Assembly (NCBI GenBank): GCA_015232465.1
Contig: JADFZO010000003.1
Location: 10,694-74,693 of the forward strand
DNA: 64,000 nt
Source of the DNA: Desulfamplus sp.
Lineage (GTDB): Bacteria > Desulfobacterota > Desulfobacteria > Desulfobacterales > Desulfobacteraceae
Direction: 5' to 3'
In this document: one piece after another, positions 8,311 to 17,254 of the stretch
Numbering within the stretch: position 1 is the stretch's first letter
How the letters are laid out: each line of letters begins with the position of its first letter
The notes under the pieces: model-generated
Database searches by the model: none
The model's input: only the letters and a program-made list of their open reading frames with translations
Told to the model about the DNA's origin: nothing
Made by a program: the position numbers and the translations under genes

Positions 8311-9078
8311 ATGGCACATTTAGAATTAAAAAACATCACGGTAAGATTTGGTGGCTTATATGCCCTCTCTGAGCTAAGTTTTTCTATCAACACTGGTGAG
8401 GTTTTAGGTCTTATTGGACCTAATGGTGCAGGAAAAACCACTATTTTTAATGTACTTACTGGAGTTTACAAAGCCACAGAAGGCGATGTTCTGTTTGAAG
8501 GTGAGAGCATACTTGGAAGAAAGCCTCACGAAATTTTTGCCAAAGGGGTTGCCAGAACTTTTCAAAATATTCGCCTATTTTCCAAGATGACAGCACTTGA
8601 AAACACAATGGTTGCACGCCATTGCAGGTCAAATATCGGGGTTGTAGGCTCTATATTGCGAACAAAAGCACAGATTGAGGAGGAGACTTTTATCAAGCAA
8701 AAAGCTCTTGATGCACTTGAGTTTATGGGGGTTGTCAAGTTTGCTGATACAGTTGCTTCAAATCTTCCCTATGGTTATCAAAGACGGCTTGAGATAGCAA
8801 GGGCACTTGCATCTGAGCCAAAAGTCCTTCTGCTTGATGAACCAGCAGCAGGAATGAACCCTTCTGAGAGTGCTGAGCTTATGAAAGATATTGAAAAAAT
8901 ATCCAAAAGCGGAATTGATGTTCTTTTAGTTGAGCACGATATGAAGGTTGTTATGGGTGTCTGTAGTCGTATTGTCTGTGTTGATCACGGTATCAAAATT
9001 GCTGAAGGGACTCCGCAGGAGATTCAAAAAAATCCTCAAGTGATTGAGGCTTATCTTGGTCAACCTGCTAACCAATAA
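8311..9078 (+). CDS. livG: Branched-chain amino acid ABC transporter, ATP-binding protein LivG
   Basis: A 255-residue ABC ATPase with Walker A (GPNGAGKTT, about residues 36-44), a YGYQRRLEIARAL signature in place of the common LSGGQ as usual for LivG, Walker B (VLLLDEP) and the switch His (VEHDMKVV). The C-terminal EAYLG ending is typical of the Liv branch. It powers import through LivH/LivM together with LivF. It is the first gene of a five-gene operon in the unusual order G-K-H-M-F, with the binding protein second. Confidence 0.92.
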   Translation: MAHLELKNITVRFGGLYALSELSFSINTGEVLGLIGPNGAGKTTIFNVLTGVYKATEGDVLFEGESILGRKPHEIFAKGVARTFQNIRLFSKMTALENTMVARHCRSNIGVVGSILRTKAQIEEETFIKQKALDALEFMGVVKFADTVASNLPYGYQRRLEIARALASEPKVLLLDEPAAGMNPSESAELMKDIEKISKSGIDVLLVEHDMKVVMGVCSRIVCVDHGIKIAEGTPQEIQKNPQVIEAYLGQPANQ

Positions 9079-9095
9079 TTTTTATGAAAATTATT
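9074..9095 (+). other. AT-rich hairpin over the livG stop
   Basis: AATAATTTT and AAAATTATT form a perfect 9-bp stem around a 4-base loop, starting in the last codons of livG and ending before livK. It is all A/T, so its effect is uncertain. Confidence 0.3.
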
Positions 9096-9135
9096 ACTGT
9101 TTTATCAAACTACTAACTTTTTAAAGGAGAAAAAA

Positions 9136-10278
9136 ATGAGCAAAAAAAGTCTTTCAATTGTTGTGATGAGTCTGCTTGTTATCCCATTTATTATCTCAAC
9201 AGCATCAGCTAAAACATTAAAAATTGGCTCAATGAGTCCTCTGACAGGACCTTACGCCTCTGACGGAACAGATATTAAAAATGGTGTTCTTACTGCTATT
9301 GAGGTTTTTGAGCAGCAAGAGGGTCCAATTCCTGGTTATGATAAGATTGAGTTATTCCCTCAAGATACCGTATGCGATCCAAGACAGGCTGTAGCTGCTG
9401 CTAATAAACTTATCAACCTTGAAGTTGTAGGTGTTATTGGTGCTTACTGCTCATCCTCTACAATTCCAGCTTCAGAGACACTTAATGAGGCAAAAATTGT
9501 GATGATTACACCTGCATCTACAAATGAGCAGGTTACAGATAGAGGGCTTCCATATATGTTTAGAATGTGTGGAAGAGATGATGATCAAGCCCCTGCTGCT
9601 GCAAGATTTATTAAAGAGTCTTTAAATGCCAAGACAATATTTATCATTGATGATAAAACTACCTACTCTCAAGGTCTTGCAGATGGTGTTTCAAAAAATG
9701 CAAAAGCGATTGGGCTTAATGTTGTCAACCATGACCATGTAAATCAGGGCGACAAAGATTTCTCAGCAGTTCTTACAAAGGTAAAAGCTGCAAATCCAGA
9801 TATTTTGTATATGTCTCTTCAAGGATACTCTCCAGCCGCACTTATGACTATTCAAGCAAAGAGAATGGGAATCACCTCTCAAATTGTTACTCAAGATGCG
9901 GTGTTCCAGCCAAAGTATATGGAAGTAGCAAAAGATACTTCTGAGGGTGTCTATTTAACTTATGGCTTTACCGATCCTACAACTCCTGAGTATAAGGCTT
10001 TTGAGGCAAAATATGTTCCTAAATATGGAAAAATAGCCGCTTATGCTACCTATGCTTATGACTCTACAATTGCACTCTTAAAAGCTATTAAGGCTGCTGG
10101 CTCAACTGACGCTGACAAAATAAAAGCAGAGCTTATGAAGTTGGATTTTAAGGGAGCTTCTAAGCATGTAAAATTCAAAGAAAATGGTGATTCTGGTTCA
10201 TCTTATATTGCATTTAAGGTTGAAAAGGGTGAATTTGTCCCATATTGGGATCCCGCAACTGGCTTAATTAAAAAGTAA
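9136..10278 (+). CDS. livK: Branched-chain amino acid ABC transporter, periplasmic binding protein LivK
   Basis: The 380-residue protein starts with a clear signal peptide (MSKKSLSIVVMSLLVIPF, predicted cleavage after STASA near residue 25). The type I periplasmic binding fold of the Leu/Ile/Val family follows (KIGSMSPLTGPYASDG near the N-terminus). AAAGGAG lies just before the ATG. It captures the substrate in the periplasm. Leucine-type amino acids are the usual ligand, but many proteins of this family bind other amino acids or acyl compounds, so specificity is unproven. A structured gap with a hairpin (10318-10360) separates it from livH and could raise its level over the membrane subunits. 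Confidence 0.9.
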   Translation: MSKKSLSIVVMSLLVIPFIISTASAKTLKIGSMSPLTGPYASDGTDIKNGVLTAIEVFEQQEGPIPGYDKIELFPQDTVCDPRQAVAAANKLINLEVVGVIGAYCSSSTIPASETLNEAKIVMITPASTNEQVTDRGLPYMFRMCGRDDDQAPAAARFIKESLNAKTIFIIDDKTTYSQGLADGVSKNAKAIGLNVVNHDHVNQGDKDFSAVLTKVKAANPDILYMSLQGYSPAALMTIQAKRMGITSQIVTQDAVFQPKYMEVAKDTSEGVYLTYGFTDPTTPEYKAFEAKYVPKYGKIAAYATYAYDSTIALLKAIKAAGSTDADKIKAELMKLDFKGASKHVKFKENGDSGSSYIAFKVEKGEFVPYWDPATGLIKK

Positions 10279-10317
10279 ATCTTATAAAGAGAAGTTATAA
10301 AATTCAAATTTAAGCGA

Positions 10318-10360
10318 CCCTGCCCTATATAATTAATCTAAGAAATTAGGGCGGGGTTTT
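10318..10360 (+). terminator. Intra-operon hairpin between livK and livH
   Basis: CCCTGCCCTA pairs with TAGGGCGGGG (10 bp with one G-T pair) across a 19-base loop, followed by TTTT. Such partial terminators or stabilising stems often follow the binding-protein gene in ABC operons, giving it more product than the downstream genes. Confidence 0.6.
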
Positions 10361-10396
10361 CCCGCCAAATCTCATTAAAAAATGTGAAAAAATAAA

Positions 10397-11308
10397 ATGG
10401 ATTCTTTTATTCAGCAGCTTATTAACGGTATTACACTTGGCGGCATTTATGCGCTTATTGCATTAGGATATACCATGGTATATGGTGTTATACAGTTGAT
10501 CAATTTTGCTCATGGTGAATTTTTTGCAACTGGAGGGTATGTCGGTGTTATATGCCTGAGTTTTTTTACAGGTCTTGGATATATGGAAACACACCCTATC
10601 TTCTGTCTTACTGCATCATTTGCTCTCGCCATGATGTATTGTGCCTATCTTGCTATTGGTGTAGAAAAAATAGCATATAAACCACTGAGAAAAGAGTCTC
10701 GTCTCGCGGCACTTCTCTCGGCTTTAGGTGTATCTATCTTTCTTTCCAATGGTTTGATGCTTACCCAAGGTGTTTATGATAAAGCCTATCCAAGCGAGTT
10801 ATTTCAAAACGGCTTCAATGTCGGCATTATAACCATTAGTTATCTTCAGATTCTTATAGTCTGCCTTACAGCTGTATTACTTGTCGCTTTAAACCTTCTT
10901 GTATTTAAAACAAAAATTGGAATGGCAATGCGTGCAACTGCTCAGGATAAAACCATGTCAGCACTTGTTGCTATCGGAAGCAACAGGATTATCTCTCTTA
11001 CGTTTGCAATCGGTGCAGGGCTTGCAGCAGCAGCAGGCATAATGGTCGGGTTATATTATGGTTCTGTTCGTTATGATATGGGATTTCTTCCTGGTATCAA
11101 GGCATTTTCAGCCGCAGTTCTTGGCGGTATTGGGAACATTACTGGTGCCATGCTTGGCGGATTGATTATTGGTATGGTTGAGATATTTGGTGCAGGATAT
11201 ATCTCAGGAGAATATAAAGATGTATTTGCATTTATTATATTGATCGGAGTTCTGTATTTTAAACCAACAGGAATTATGGGCGAGAATATCGATGATACAA
11301 GAGTTTAA
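10397..11308 (+). CDS. livH: Branched-chain amino acid ABC transporter permease LivH
   Basis: A 303-residue integral membrane protein with about eight hydrophobic helices. The LivH opening (QQLINGITLGGIYALIALGY) and the motif INFAHGEFF are clear. It forms one half of the transmembrane channel and contacts the ATPases through its cytoplasmic loops. Its last 17 bases overlap the start of livM, indicating coupled translation. Confidence 0.92.
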   Translation: MDSFIQQLINGITLGGIYALIALGYTMVYGVIQLINFAHGEFFATGGYVGVICLSFFTGLGYMETHPIFCLTASFALAMMYCAYLAIGVEKIAYKPLRKESRLAALLSALGVSIFLSNGLMLTQGVYDKAYPSELFQNGFNVGIITISYLQILIVCLTAVLLVALNLLVFKTKIGMAMRATAQDKTMSALVAIGSNRIISLTFAIGAGLAAAAGIMVGLYYGSVRYDMGFLPGIKAFSAAVLGGIGNITGAMLGGLIIGMVEIFGAGYISGEYKDVFAFIILIGVLYFKPTGIMGENIDDTRV

Positions 11309-12527
11309 AAAAATCTGGAAACAGTATGCAATCACAATGTTGTGGTTGCTGGGTATTTTGTGGCCCCTTTTGGGTATTCACCCTGATGGAACACTCTCAT
11401 TTAGGCAGACTTTCACTGTATGGTCATATATTTTAGCAGGCACTTTTATCTGTTTTATTTTTTATATAATAAATAAAAGTGACAACTTTAAGCTATTGAC
11501 AGAGCCTATTGCAAACACAAGCCAAAAGCTAAATAATAGTCTTCAATCAATGCCATCGTGGATATGGAAATCTGCCCTTTTATTTGGTGCTGTCATCTAT
11601 CCAATTGCAACTGGACGTTATGCAACTGATGTTGCTATTAACGTGCTTCTTTATGTCTCACTTGGACTTGGACTCTATGTGGTTGTAGGTCTTGCTGGTA
11701 TGCTTGATCTTGGACACATCGCATTTTATGGTGTTGGGGCATACACCTATGCAATTTTAAATGTAAAATATGGAATGGGCTTTTGGGTCTGCTTTCCATT
11801 TGCTGGGCTATCTGCCTGTATAGCTGGCTGTATTGTTGGCTATCCAACCTTAAAGATGCGTGGAGATTACCTTGCTATTGTAACCTTAGGGTTTGGCGAA
11901 ATCGTCCGTATTATCCTTAACAACTGGATGTCTTTGACTAACGGTCCTAACGGTATTCTTGGTGTTAAGTCTATTGGCATTTTGCGTCCTGTCATGGAGA
12001 ATGGTTTTACCTTTGAGATGTTTTGGGTTACTAAGCTGGAGCTATTCTACTATTTTGCATTAGGGCTTGCCATATTAACCATTATTGCTGTTACACGACT
12101 TGGGTCCTCAAGAATAGGAAGGGCATGGGAATCTATAAGAGAGGACGAAACTGCTGCTGAACTTATGGGTGTCAACACCTTTTACTATAAGCTCCTTGCA
12201 TACGCAATGGGTGCAATATTTGCAGGTTTTGCGGGTGCCCTTTTTGCAGCAAGAATGAGATTTGTAAGCCCTGAGAGTTTTACATTTCTTGAGTCTGTTA
12301 TGCTACTTTGTATGGTGGTTTTAGGTGGTATGAACTCAATTCCTGGAATTATACTTGGAGTTATTGCTTTAATTGCACTGCCTGAAGTTTTCCGTGGACT
12401 TGAATCGTATCGAATGCTTGTCTTTGGATCAACTATGGTTATAATGATGCTGTTTAGACCATCTGGTCTTATCGCTGCTAAGCGAAAAAAAATGATGGAG
12501 ACAAAGCAGCCTGAAGAGAGAGGTTAA
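11292..12527 (+). CDS. livM: Branched-chain amino acid ABC transporter permease LivM
   Basis: The 411-residue permease has the LivM core motifs GLDLGHIAFYGVGAY-like (AGMLDLGHIAFYGVG), PTLKMRGDYLAIVTLGFGEI and TNGPNGILG. The N-terminal part carries extra helices before the conserved core, making it longer than the common 300-350 residues; such extended forms are also known in E. coli. Its ATG overlaps livH by 17 bases and livF follows 11 bases later. Confidence 0.92.
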   Translation: MIQEFKKIWKQYAITMLWLLGILWPLLGIHPDGTLSFRQTFTVWSYILAGTFICFIFYIINKSDNFKLLTEPIANTSQKLNNSLQSMPSWIWKSALLFGAVIYPIATGRYATDVAINVLLYVSLGLGLYVVVGLAGMLDLGHIAFYGVGAYTYAILNVKYGMGFWVCFPFAGLSACIAGCIVGYPTLKMRGDYLAIVTLGFGEIVRIILNNWMSLTNGPNGILGVKSIGILRPVMENGFTFEMFWVTKLELFYYFALGLAILTIIAVTRLGSSRIGRAWESIREDETAAELMGVNTFYYKLLAYAMGAIFAGFAGALFAARMRFVSPESFTFLESVMLLCMVVLGGMNSIPGIILGVIALIALPEVFRGLESYRMLVFGSTMVIMMLFRPSGLIAAKRKKMMETKQPEERG

Positions 12528-12538
12528 ATTTTTTAAGC

Positions 12539-13285
12539 ATGTCAGATAACACAACATCAAATAATCCAACTGAGCCTATTCTTGAATTAAAAGGTGTCTA
12601 TTCAGGCTACGGAAGCATCAAAGCTCTTAGAGATGTCTCTTTAAAGGTCTATCCGGGTGAGATTGTTGCAATAATTGGTGCTAATGGTGCAGGAAAATCA
12701 ACAACCCTTATGACTATATGTGGTATTGTCCCACTTGAGAAGGGCGATATTATCTATAACGGCAAATCTACAAAACGAATTGCTCCTGAAAAATTACCTC
12801 CATTAGGTTTGTGTCAGGTTCCTGAGGGAAGAAGGATATTTCCAAGACTCACTGTAGAGGAAAATCTTATTTTAGGGGCATTTTATCGAGACGATAAACC
12901 AGAGATCAAAAAAGATATTGACCATGTCTATTCTCTTTTTCCTGTTCTTGGGGAGCGAAATCGTCAGAAGGGGGGTACTCTTTCAGGCGGAGAGCAGCAG
13001 ATGCTTGCTATTGGCAGGGCACTGATGACAAAGCCAAAAGTATTGCTCTTAGATGAACCATCTTTAGGTCTTGCTCCGCTTATAATTCACCAAATTTTTG
13101 AAATTATATCAGATATTAACAAAAATCAGGGCACTACAATTTTGCTTGTTGAGCAGAATGCAAATCTTGCACTACAAGCTGCAACAAGAGGATATGTCCT
13201 TGAGACAGGCGAGATTACGCTTGAAGATAAGGCATCATCTCTTTTGCATAACCCTGAAATTAGAAAGGCTTATTTAGGAGAGTAG
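12539..13285 (+). CDS. livF: Branched-chain amino acid ABC transporter, ATP-binding protein LivF
   Basis: A 248-residue ABC ATPase with Walker A (GANGAGKST), the LSGGEQQML signature, Walker B (VLLLDEPSLGLAP) and switch His replaced by Gln (VEQNANLAL), as is normal for LivF. The first 13 residues are a short Ser/Thr/Asn-rich extension. It is the last gene of the operon and is followed by a strong terminator at 13329. Confidence 0.92.
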   Translation: MSDNTTSNNPTEPILELKGVYSGYGSIKALRDVSLKVYPGEIVAIIGANGAGKSTTLMTICGIVPLEKGDIIYNGKSTKRIAPEKLPPLGLCQVPEGRRIFPRLTVEENLILGAFYRDDKPEIKKDIDHVYSLFPVLGERNRQKGGTLSGGEQQMLAIGRALMTKPKVLLLDEPSLGLAPLIIHQIFEIISDINKNQGTTILLVEQNANLALQAATRGYVLETGEITLEDKASSLLHNPEIRKAYLGE

Positions 13286-13328
13286 CAGTTTTTACTCGAT
13301 ACTATTTTATATCTGTATCAGTGTGTAG

Positions 13329-13355
13329 GGGCGTAGCGTGCTACGCCCTTTTTTT
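13329..13355 (+). terminator. Intrinsic terminator of the liv operon
   Basis: GGGCGTAG pairs with CTACGCCC across a CGTG loop and is followed by seven T residues. It lies 43 bases after the livF stop and just before the end of the convergent permease gene. Confidence 0.9.
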
Positions 13356-13362
13356 ATGCTTT

Positions 13363-14274
13363 TTAATCTCGCCGACAATAGAGTATTAACCCTGCTGCAA
13401 TCAACACTCCTCCTGCAATGTGGTAAAAATAAAGCCTCTCGCCAAGATATATAAATGCAATAACAGAGGCAAACACGGGAATTAGATACAAAAATATCGA
13501 AGCCATATTGGGTCCCACCCGTTTAACCCCCTCATTCCAGCATAGATACGAGATAATTGAAGGAAATAGTCCAAGAAAGAGAATTATTGATATATTTGTA
13601 GTGTTTATCGCAAATAAGCCATAAACAGAAACCTCCCAAATATAAAATGGAAGTATAAATGGAAGCCCTGCAATTATGGTTATTGTTAAAAATGCGACTG
13701 GATCGATGTTAAGTTTAATATATTTAAAAAGAACAGAGTAGATAGACCAGCTAACCACAGCTATAAAAACAATAAGATCACCAATATTTACAACCAAAGA
13801 GAATAAATTAGACAAACTCCCCTTAAACACAATAAAGAGCATACCAATAAGCGATATAAGCATACCTATAACCTTTAAGATGCTCTCTTGTTGACGAAGA
13901 AAAATCCATGACAATATAAATGTTATGGCTGGTGTAGATGCAATAACAAATGAGATATTAGTGGCTGTGGTAAACTGTGCAGAGTAGTATAGAAGCGAGT
14001 TGTAAAGAGAGATGCTAAAAATAGATAAAATCACAATTTTAAGCCAATTTGCCTTGATTATCTCTTTTTGCTCAATAACTCGCCTTAAACCAAATGGAAG
14101 AATAAAGCACAAGGCAGTAAACCATCTAAAAAACGATAGAGATATTGGCTTTATCTCATTGATCATGCCCTTTGCAAGAACTGTATTTAACGCCCAGCTT
14201 AAAACAGCAATTGTAAATAAAATATATGCTGAAAAATCCTCTTTTTCCCCTTTTATCTCTATTTTGCTCTTCAT
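13363..14274 (-). CDS. EamA-family (DMT) permease
   Basis: A 303-residue membrane protein with about ten hydrophobic helices and the duplicated EamA domain (about 15-150 and 165-300); WALNTVLAKGMINEIKP near the start of the first repeat is typical. These transporters usually export metabolites or amino acids, but the substrate cannot be read from sequence. Its ATG overlaps the stop of the sulfurylase/kinase gene by 4 bases, so the two are translationally coupled. A sulfur-compound or nucleotide-sugar link is possible but unproven. Confidence 0.8.
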   Translation of the reverse strand: MKSKIEIKGEKEDFSAYILFTIAVLSWALNTVLAKGMINEIKPISLSFFRWFTALCFILPFGLRRVIEQKEIIKANWLKIVILSIFSISLYNSLLYYSAQFTTATNISFVIASTPAITFILSWIFLRQQESILKVIGMLISLIGMLFIVFKGSLSNLFSLVVNIGDLIVFIAVVSWSIYSVLFKYIKLNIDPVAFLTITIIAGLPFILPFYIWEVSVYGLFAINTTNISIILFLGLFPSIISYLCWNEGVKRVGPNMASIFLYLIPVFASVIAFIYLGERLYFYHIAGGVLIAAGLILYCRRD

Positions 14275-16019
14275 ATAAAACCTTTCTGACCAATATATAG
14301 CATTATCTCATGGACAGCCTCATCTGGCGTTGTGTGGGTTGTATCTATAGTTATCTCACACCTTTGCGGTATCTCGTAAGGGTCATCAACACCAGTAAAA
14401 CCTTTTATTAAGCCTGCTCTTGCTTTTGCATACATACCTTTTCTATCACGTTTTTCGCACTCATCAATTGGGGTTGCAACGTAAATCTCAAAAAAACCTC
14501 CATTTGTCTCAATTTCCCTTCTTATCTCTCTTCTTGTGTTTTGGTATGGTGCGATTGGGGCACATATTGCTATTCCTCTATTTTTTGTTATCTCTGATGC
14601 AACAAAGCCGATTCTTCTTACATTTATATCTCTGTGCTCTTTAGAGAAATTAAGCTCGCTTGAGAGATTTTTTCTTACAATATCGCCATCAAGAAGGGTT
14701 ACAGGTCTTGTGCCAATCTCCATAAATTTTGCATAAAGTATGTTTGCTATGGTCGATTTTCCAGCCCCAGATAGACCAGTTAAAAAGATCGTAAAACCTT
14801 GAGCTGAGGGGGGCGGATATGCCATTTTTAGCTCTTCAACAACCTCTGGAAATGTTGCCCACTCTGGAACGGCTTTTCCTGCACGTATTTTGTCTCTTAT
14901 ATCACTGCCTGATAAAAAAATCTTTTTTTTATTGTCGTTGTCATCAAGCAGCTCATCTTCAAACCTATACTCATCTTCATAGGGAAGATAGACCATTTTT
15001 TTAAATGCAACTACACTAACTCCAATCTTAGGGGCAAATTTAGATGCAAAATCTGAAGCCTTTTCTGACTCATAAAATGGAAGCCCATTGCTATCTATCC
15101 CAGGACTTGCATGATCATGCCCTATTATAAAATGTGTGCAGCCAAAATTTTTACCTATAATTATATGTAAAAGAGCATCTTTAGGACCTGCCATTCTCAT
15201 TGATAATGGAAGAAGATTTAGCATAAAAGAGTCTGGAGGGTAATGAGATTCAACCTTTTTATAGCACTTCATGCGGATAAAGTGATCAAAATCTCCTGGC
15301 TTAGTTTCACCAGCAACTGGCAACAGAAGAAGATTCGCCTCAGCCTGTCTCATTGCCCTTATAGTCATCTCAAACTGGGGTCTATGAATGGGCTGACGGG
15401 TTAAAAAGCCTACAACCTTTTTCCAACCAAGTTTTGTAAATAGTGCTCTAACCTCTGACGGCGATCTTCTAAGCTGCCTAAAATCAGGGTGTATGGGCAG
15501 ATTCATTGCTTCAATTGTGCCGCCTATGTAAAATTTACCAGAACGGTTATAGAGATAGTGAACTCCAGGGTGCTCTAAATCTTTAGTGCCATAAAGTGTC
15601 ATAGCCTCTTTATCTATATCAATCTGCCAAATATCGTTTACATCCATAACCCCTAACAGAAAACCCTCTTGATCCCTTAATATAACTTGCCTATTTTTTG
15701 ACCCATTTAAACCATTGGCTATTTTTTCAGAGACATCAAGGCAGATAGGCACGGGCCAAATTTCTCCAGTTGAAAGCCTCATATTTTCCAACACAGAGTT
15801 GTAGTCAGCTTGATTCATAAAACCTTTAAGAGGAGAGTAGCCCCCAGTTGAAAGAAGCTCAAAATCGCACATCTGACGAGAATTTAGGCTAACATCTGGC
15901 ATTGTTGATGATATTTTTTTAAGAAAATCGCAACGCTCAGAGGTTGCAATCAGATCAACAAGTTCGCCATTTATGCCATGTGGTGGTGAGTTAAAGTATC
16001 TGTTTGTTCTATTTATCAT
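14271..16019 (-). CDS. Sulfate adenylyltransferase-like / adenylylsulfate kinase fusion
   Basis: 582 residues. The ATP-sulfurylase part is an N-terminal PUA-like domain (about 1-160) plus a catalytic fold (about 165-390). The APS kinase domain (about 405-582) has P-loop GLSGAGKST (415-423) and DGD (444-446) and looks complete. The sulfurylase signatures are altered: the usual QTRNPxHRAH reads LTRQPIHRPQ (206-215), so Asn is replaced by Gln and the second His by Gln. GRDHAG reads GHDHAS (300-305), with Arg replaced by His. From memory, a Thiobacillus denitrificans protein of this two-domain type shows strong APS kinase but very weak sulfurylase activity. The protein probably makes PAPS, perhaps for sulfated surface molecules, from APS made elsewhere. 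It shares a 4-base overlap with the downstream EamA permease. Confidence 0.85.
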   Translation of the reverse strand: MINRTNRYFNSPPHGINGELVDLIATSERCDFLKKISSTMPDVSLNSRQMCDFELLSTGGYSPLKGFMNQADYNSVLENMRLSTGEIWPVPICLDVSEKIANGLNGSKNRQVILRDQEGFLLGVMDVNDIWQIDIDKEAMTLYGTKDLEHPGVHYLYNRSGKFYIGGTIEAMNLPIHPDFRQLRRSPSEVRALFTKLGWKKVVGFLTRQPIHRPQFEMTIRAMRQAEANLLLLPVAGETKPGDFDHFIRMKCYKKVESHYPPDSFMLNLLPLSMRMAGPKDALLHIIIGKNFGCTHFIIGHDHASPGIDSNGLPFYESEKASDFASKFAPKIGVSVVAFKKMVYLPYEDEYRFEDELLDDNDNKKKIFLSGSDIRDKIRAGKAVPEWATFPEVVEELKMAYPPPSAQGFTIFLTGLSGAGKSTIANILYAKFMEIGTRPVTLLDGDIVRKNLSSELNFSKEHRDINVRRIGFVASEITKNRGIAICAPIAPYQNTRREIRREIETNGGFFEIYVATPIDECEKRDRKGMYAKARAGLIKGFTGVDDPYEIPQRCEITIDTTHTTPDEAVHEIMLYIGQKGFI

Positions 16020-16062
16020 TATTTTAATTTATCCATCTTAAATTAAAAGTTGACTGTTGATT

Positions 16063-16103
16063 TTAAAGAGCTTGCTCTATCCTTGACTACTTAAGCTCTT
16101 TAA
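16063..16103. repeat. 11-bp inverted repeat in the divergent gap before the sulfurylase and WecA-like genes
   Basis: TTAAAGAGCTT (16063-16073) and AAGCTCTTTAA (16093-16103) are exact reverse complements 19 bases apart. It sits in the 167-base region between two divergent genes, so it may be a regulator site or a hairpin. Two TTGACT elements lie near it, but no clear -10 pairs with them. Confidence 0.4.
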
Positions 16104-16186
16104 GATAATAAAATTAACCATTTTGGCTTTTTGGGGGTAAAACTATTTTTTCTATTAACGCAATCTAAATTTAAAAAAAAATCTAA

Positions 16187-17248
16187 ATGGCAATTTTTAC
16201 TTTAAAAGCACATTTAACGCTTGCTTTAACGCTCTTTTTTATCTCTGCTGCCATAACATTGATATTGATAAATCATAAAAGAGTTCTTGATATTCCAAAT
16301 GGGCGATCTTCACACTCAAAGCCTACCCCTACAGTTGGCGGTATTGCCATTGTGTTTACATTTTTTCTTAGCATGACGATCCTCTACTTTTTTGCCAATG
16401 CAACCATGATTACAGAAAGATATTTTATTGGATTTACATTTTCAAGCCTTTTGATAGCTGCAATGTCATTTTACGATGATTTTAAGTGTAAGCCATTTTA
16501 TATCAAATTGGCAACACAGATTATTGCGATTTGCGTTGTTATGCTCTTTGGCATTATAATTGATAAGATAAATTTTCCATATAATTTTCTATGGTTGGAT
16601 TATAAATCCATTGGTGCTCTAAGCTATTTGATAACATTGGGTTGGATACTTGGCATGACTAATGCCTACAACTTTATGGACGGCTTAAATGGCATGGCTG
16701 GAGCAAATGGATTTATTGGGTCTATATTTTTTTGTATAATTGCACTTAATCAAGGCAGTAACTTTACCTACATGGTCTCCTACACGCTTGCTGCTGGTAT
16801 ATTGGGTTTTTTGATCTTTAATTTTCCAGATGCTAAAATTTTTATGGGAGATACTGGCAGCACCTTTTTAGGATTTTCCTTTGCTACACTTGCAATAATA
16901 GCATCGCTTTATGATAAAGCTCACACCTCACTTTTAGTTATACCACTGCTATTTTTCCACTTTATCTATGATACCCTTTTCACCTTTATCCGAAGGCTCT
17001 TCAATGGCGAAAATGTTTTTCAGCCCCACCGTTCCCATATCTATCAGCTATTTAACCGTTTAGGTTACAAACATGCAACAGTTACTATCTTTTACTGCAC
17101 GATGGCTATTTTGCAAGGTTTTGGAGCTTTATTTATGATAGAGGTTGATGGGCTAAAACGGTTACTAATATTTGCTCCATATCTGATTTTGCAGATAATT
17201 TACACAGCTATAATCATCTATCATGCTAAGAAAAAGAGGCTATTGTAA
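16187..17248 (+). CDS. MraY/WecA-family polyprenyl-phosphate sugar-1-phosphate transferase
   Basis: The 353-residue membrane protein has about ten helices and the family motifs: a DD in MSFYDDFK (metal/substrate), TNAYNFMDGLNGMA, FMGDTGSTFLGF and a cytoplasmic HRSH motif (about residues 281-284). It resembles WecA/TagO-type enzymes, which move a sugar-1-phosphate, typically GlcNAc-1-P, onto undecaprenyl phosphate to start O-antigen or other surface polysaccharides. MraY is less likely because the HRxxH-type loop is WecA-like and no murein cluster is nearby. rsmE follows 6 bases later. Confidence 0.85.
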   Translation: MAIFTLKAHLTLALTLFFISAAITLILINHKRVLDIPNGRSSHSKPTPTVGGIAIVFTFFLSMTILYFFANATMITERYFIGFTFSSLLIAAMSFYDDFKCKPFYIKLATQIIAICVVMLFGIIIDKINFPYNFLWLDYKSIGALSYLITLGWILGMTNAYNFMDGLNGMAGANGFIGSIFFCIIALNQGSNFTYMVSYTLAAGILGFLIFNFPDAKIFMGDTGSTFLGFSFATLAIIASLYDKAHTSLLVIPLLFFHFIYDTLFTFIRRLFNGENVFQPHRSHIYQLFNRLGYKHATVTIFYCTMAILQGFGALFMIEVDGLKRLLIFAPYLILQIIYTAIIIYHAKKKRLL

Positions 17249-17254
17249 AGAGTT

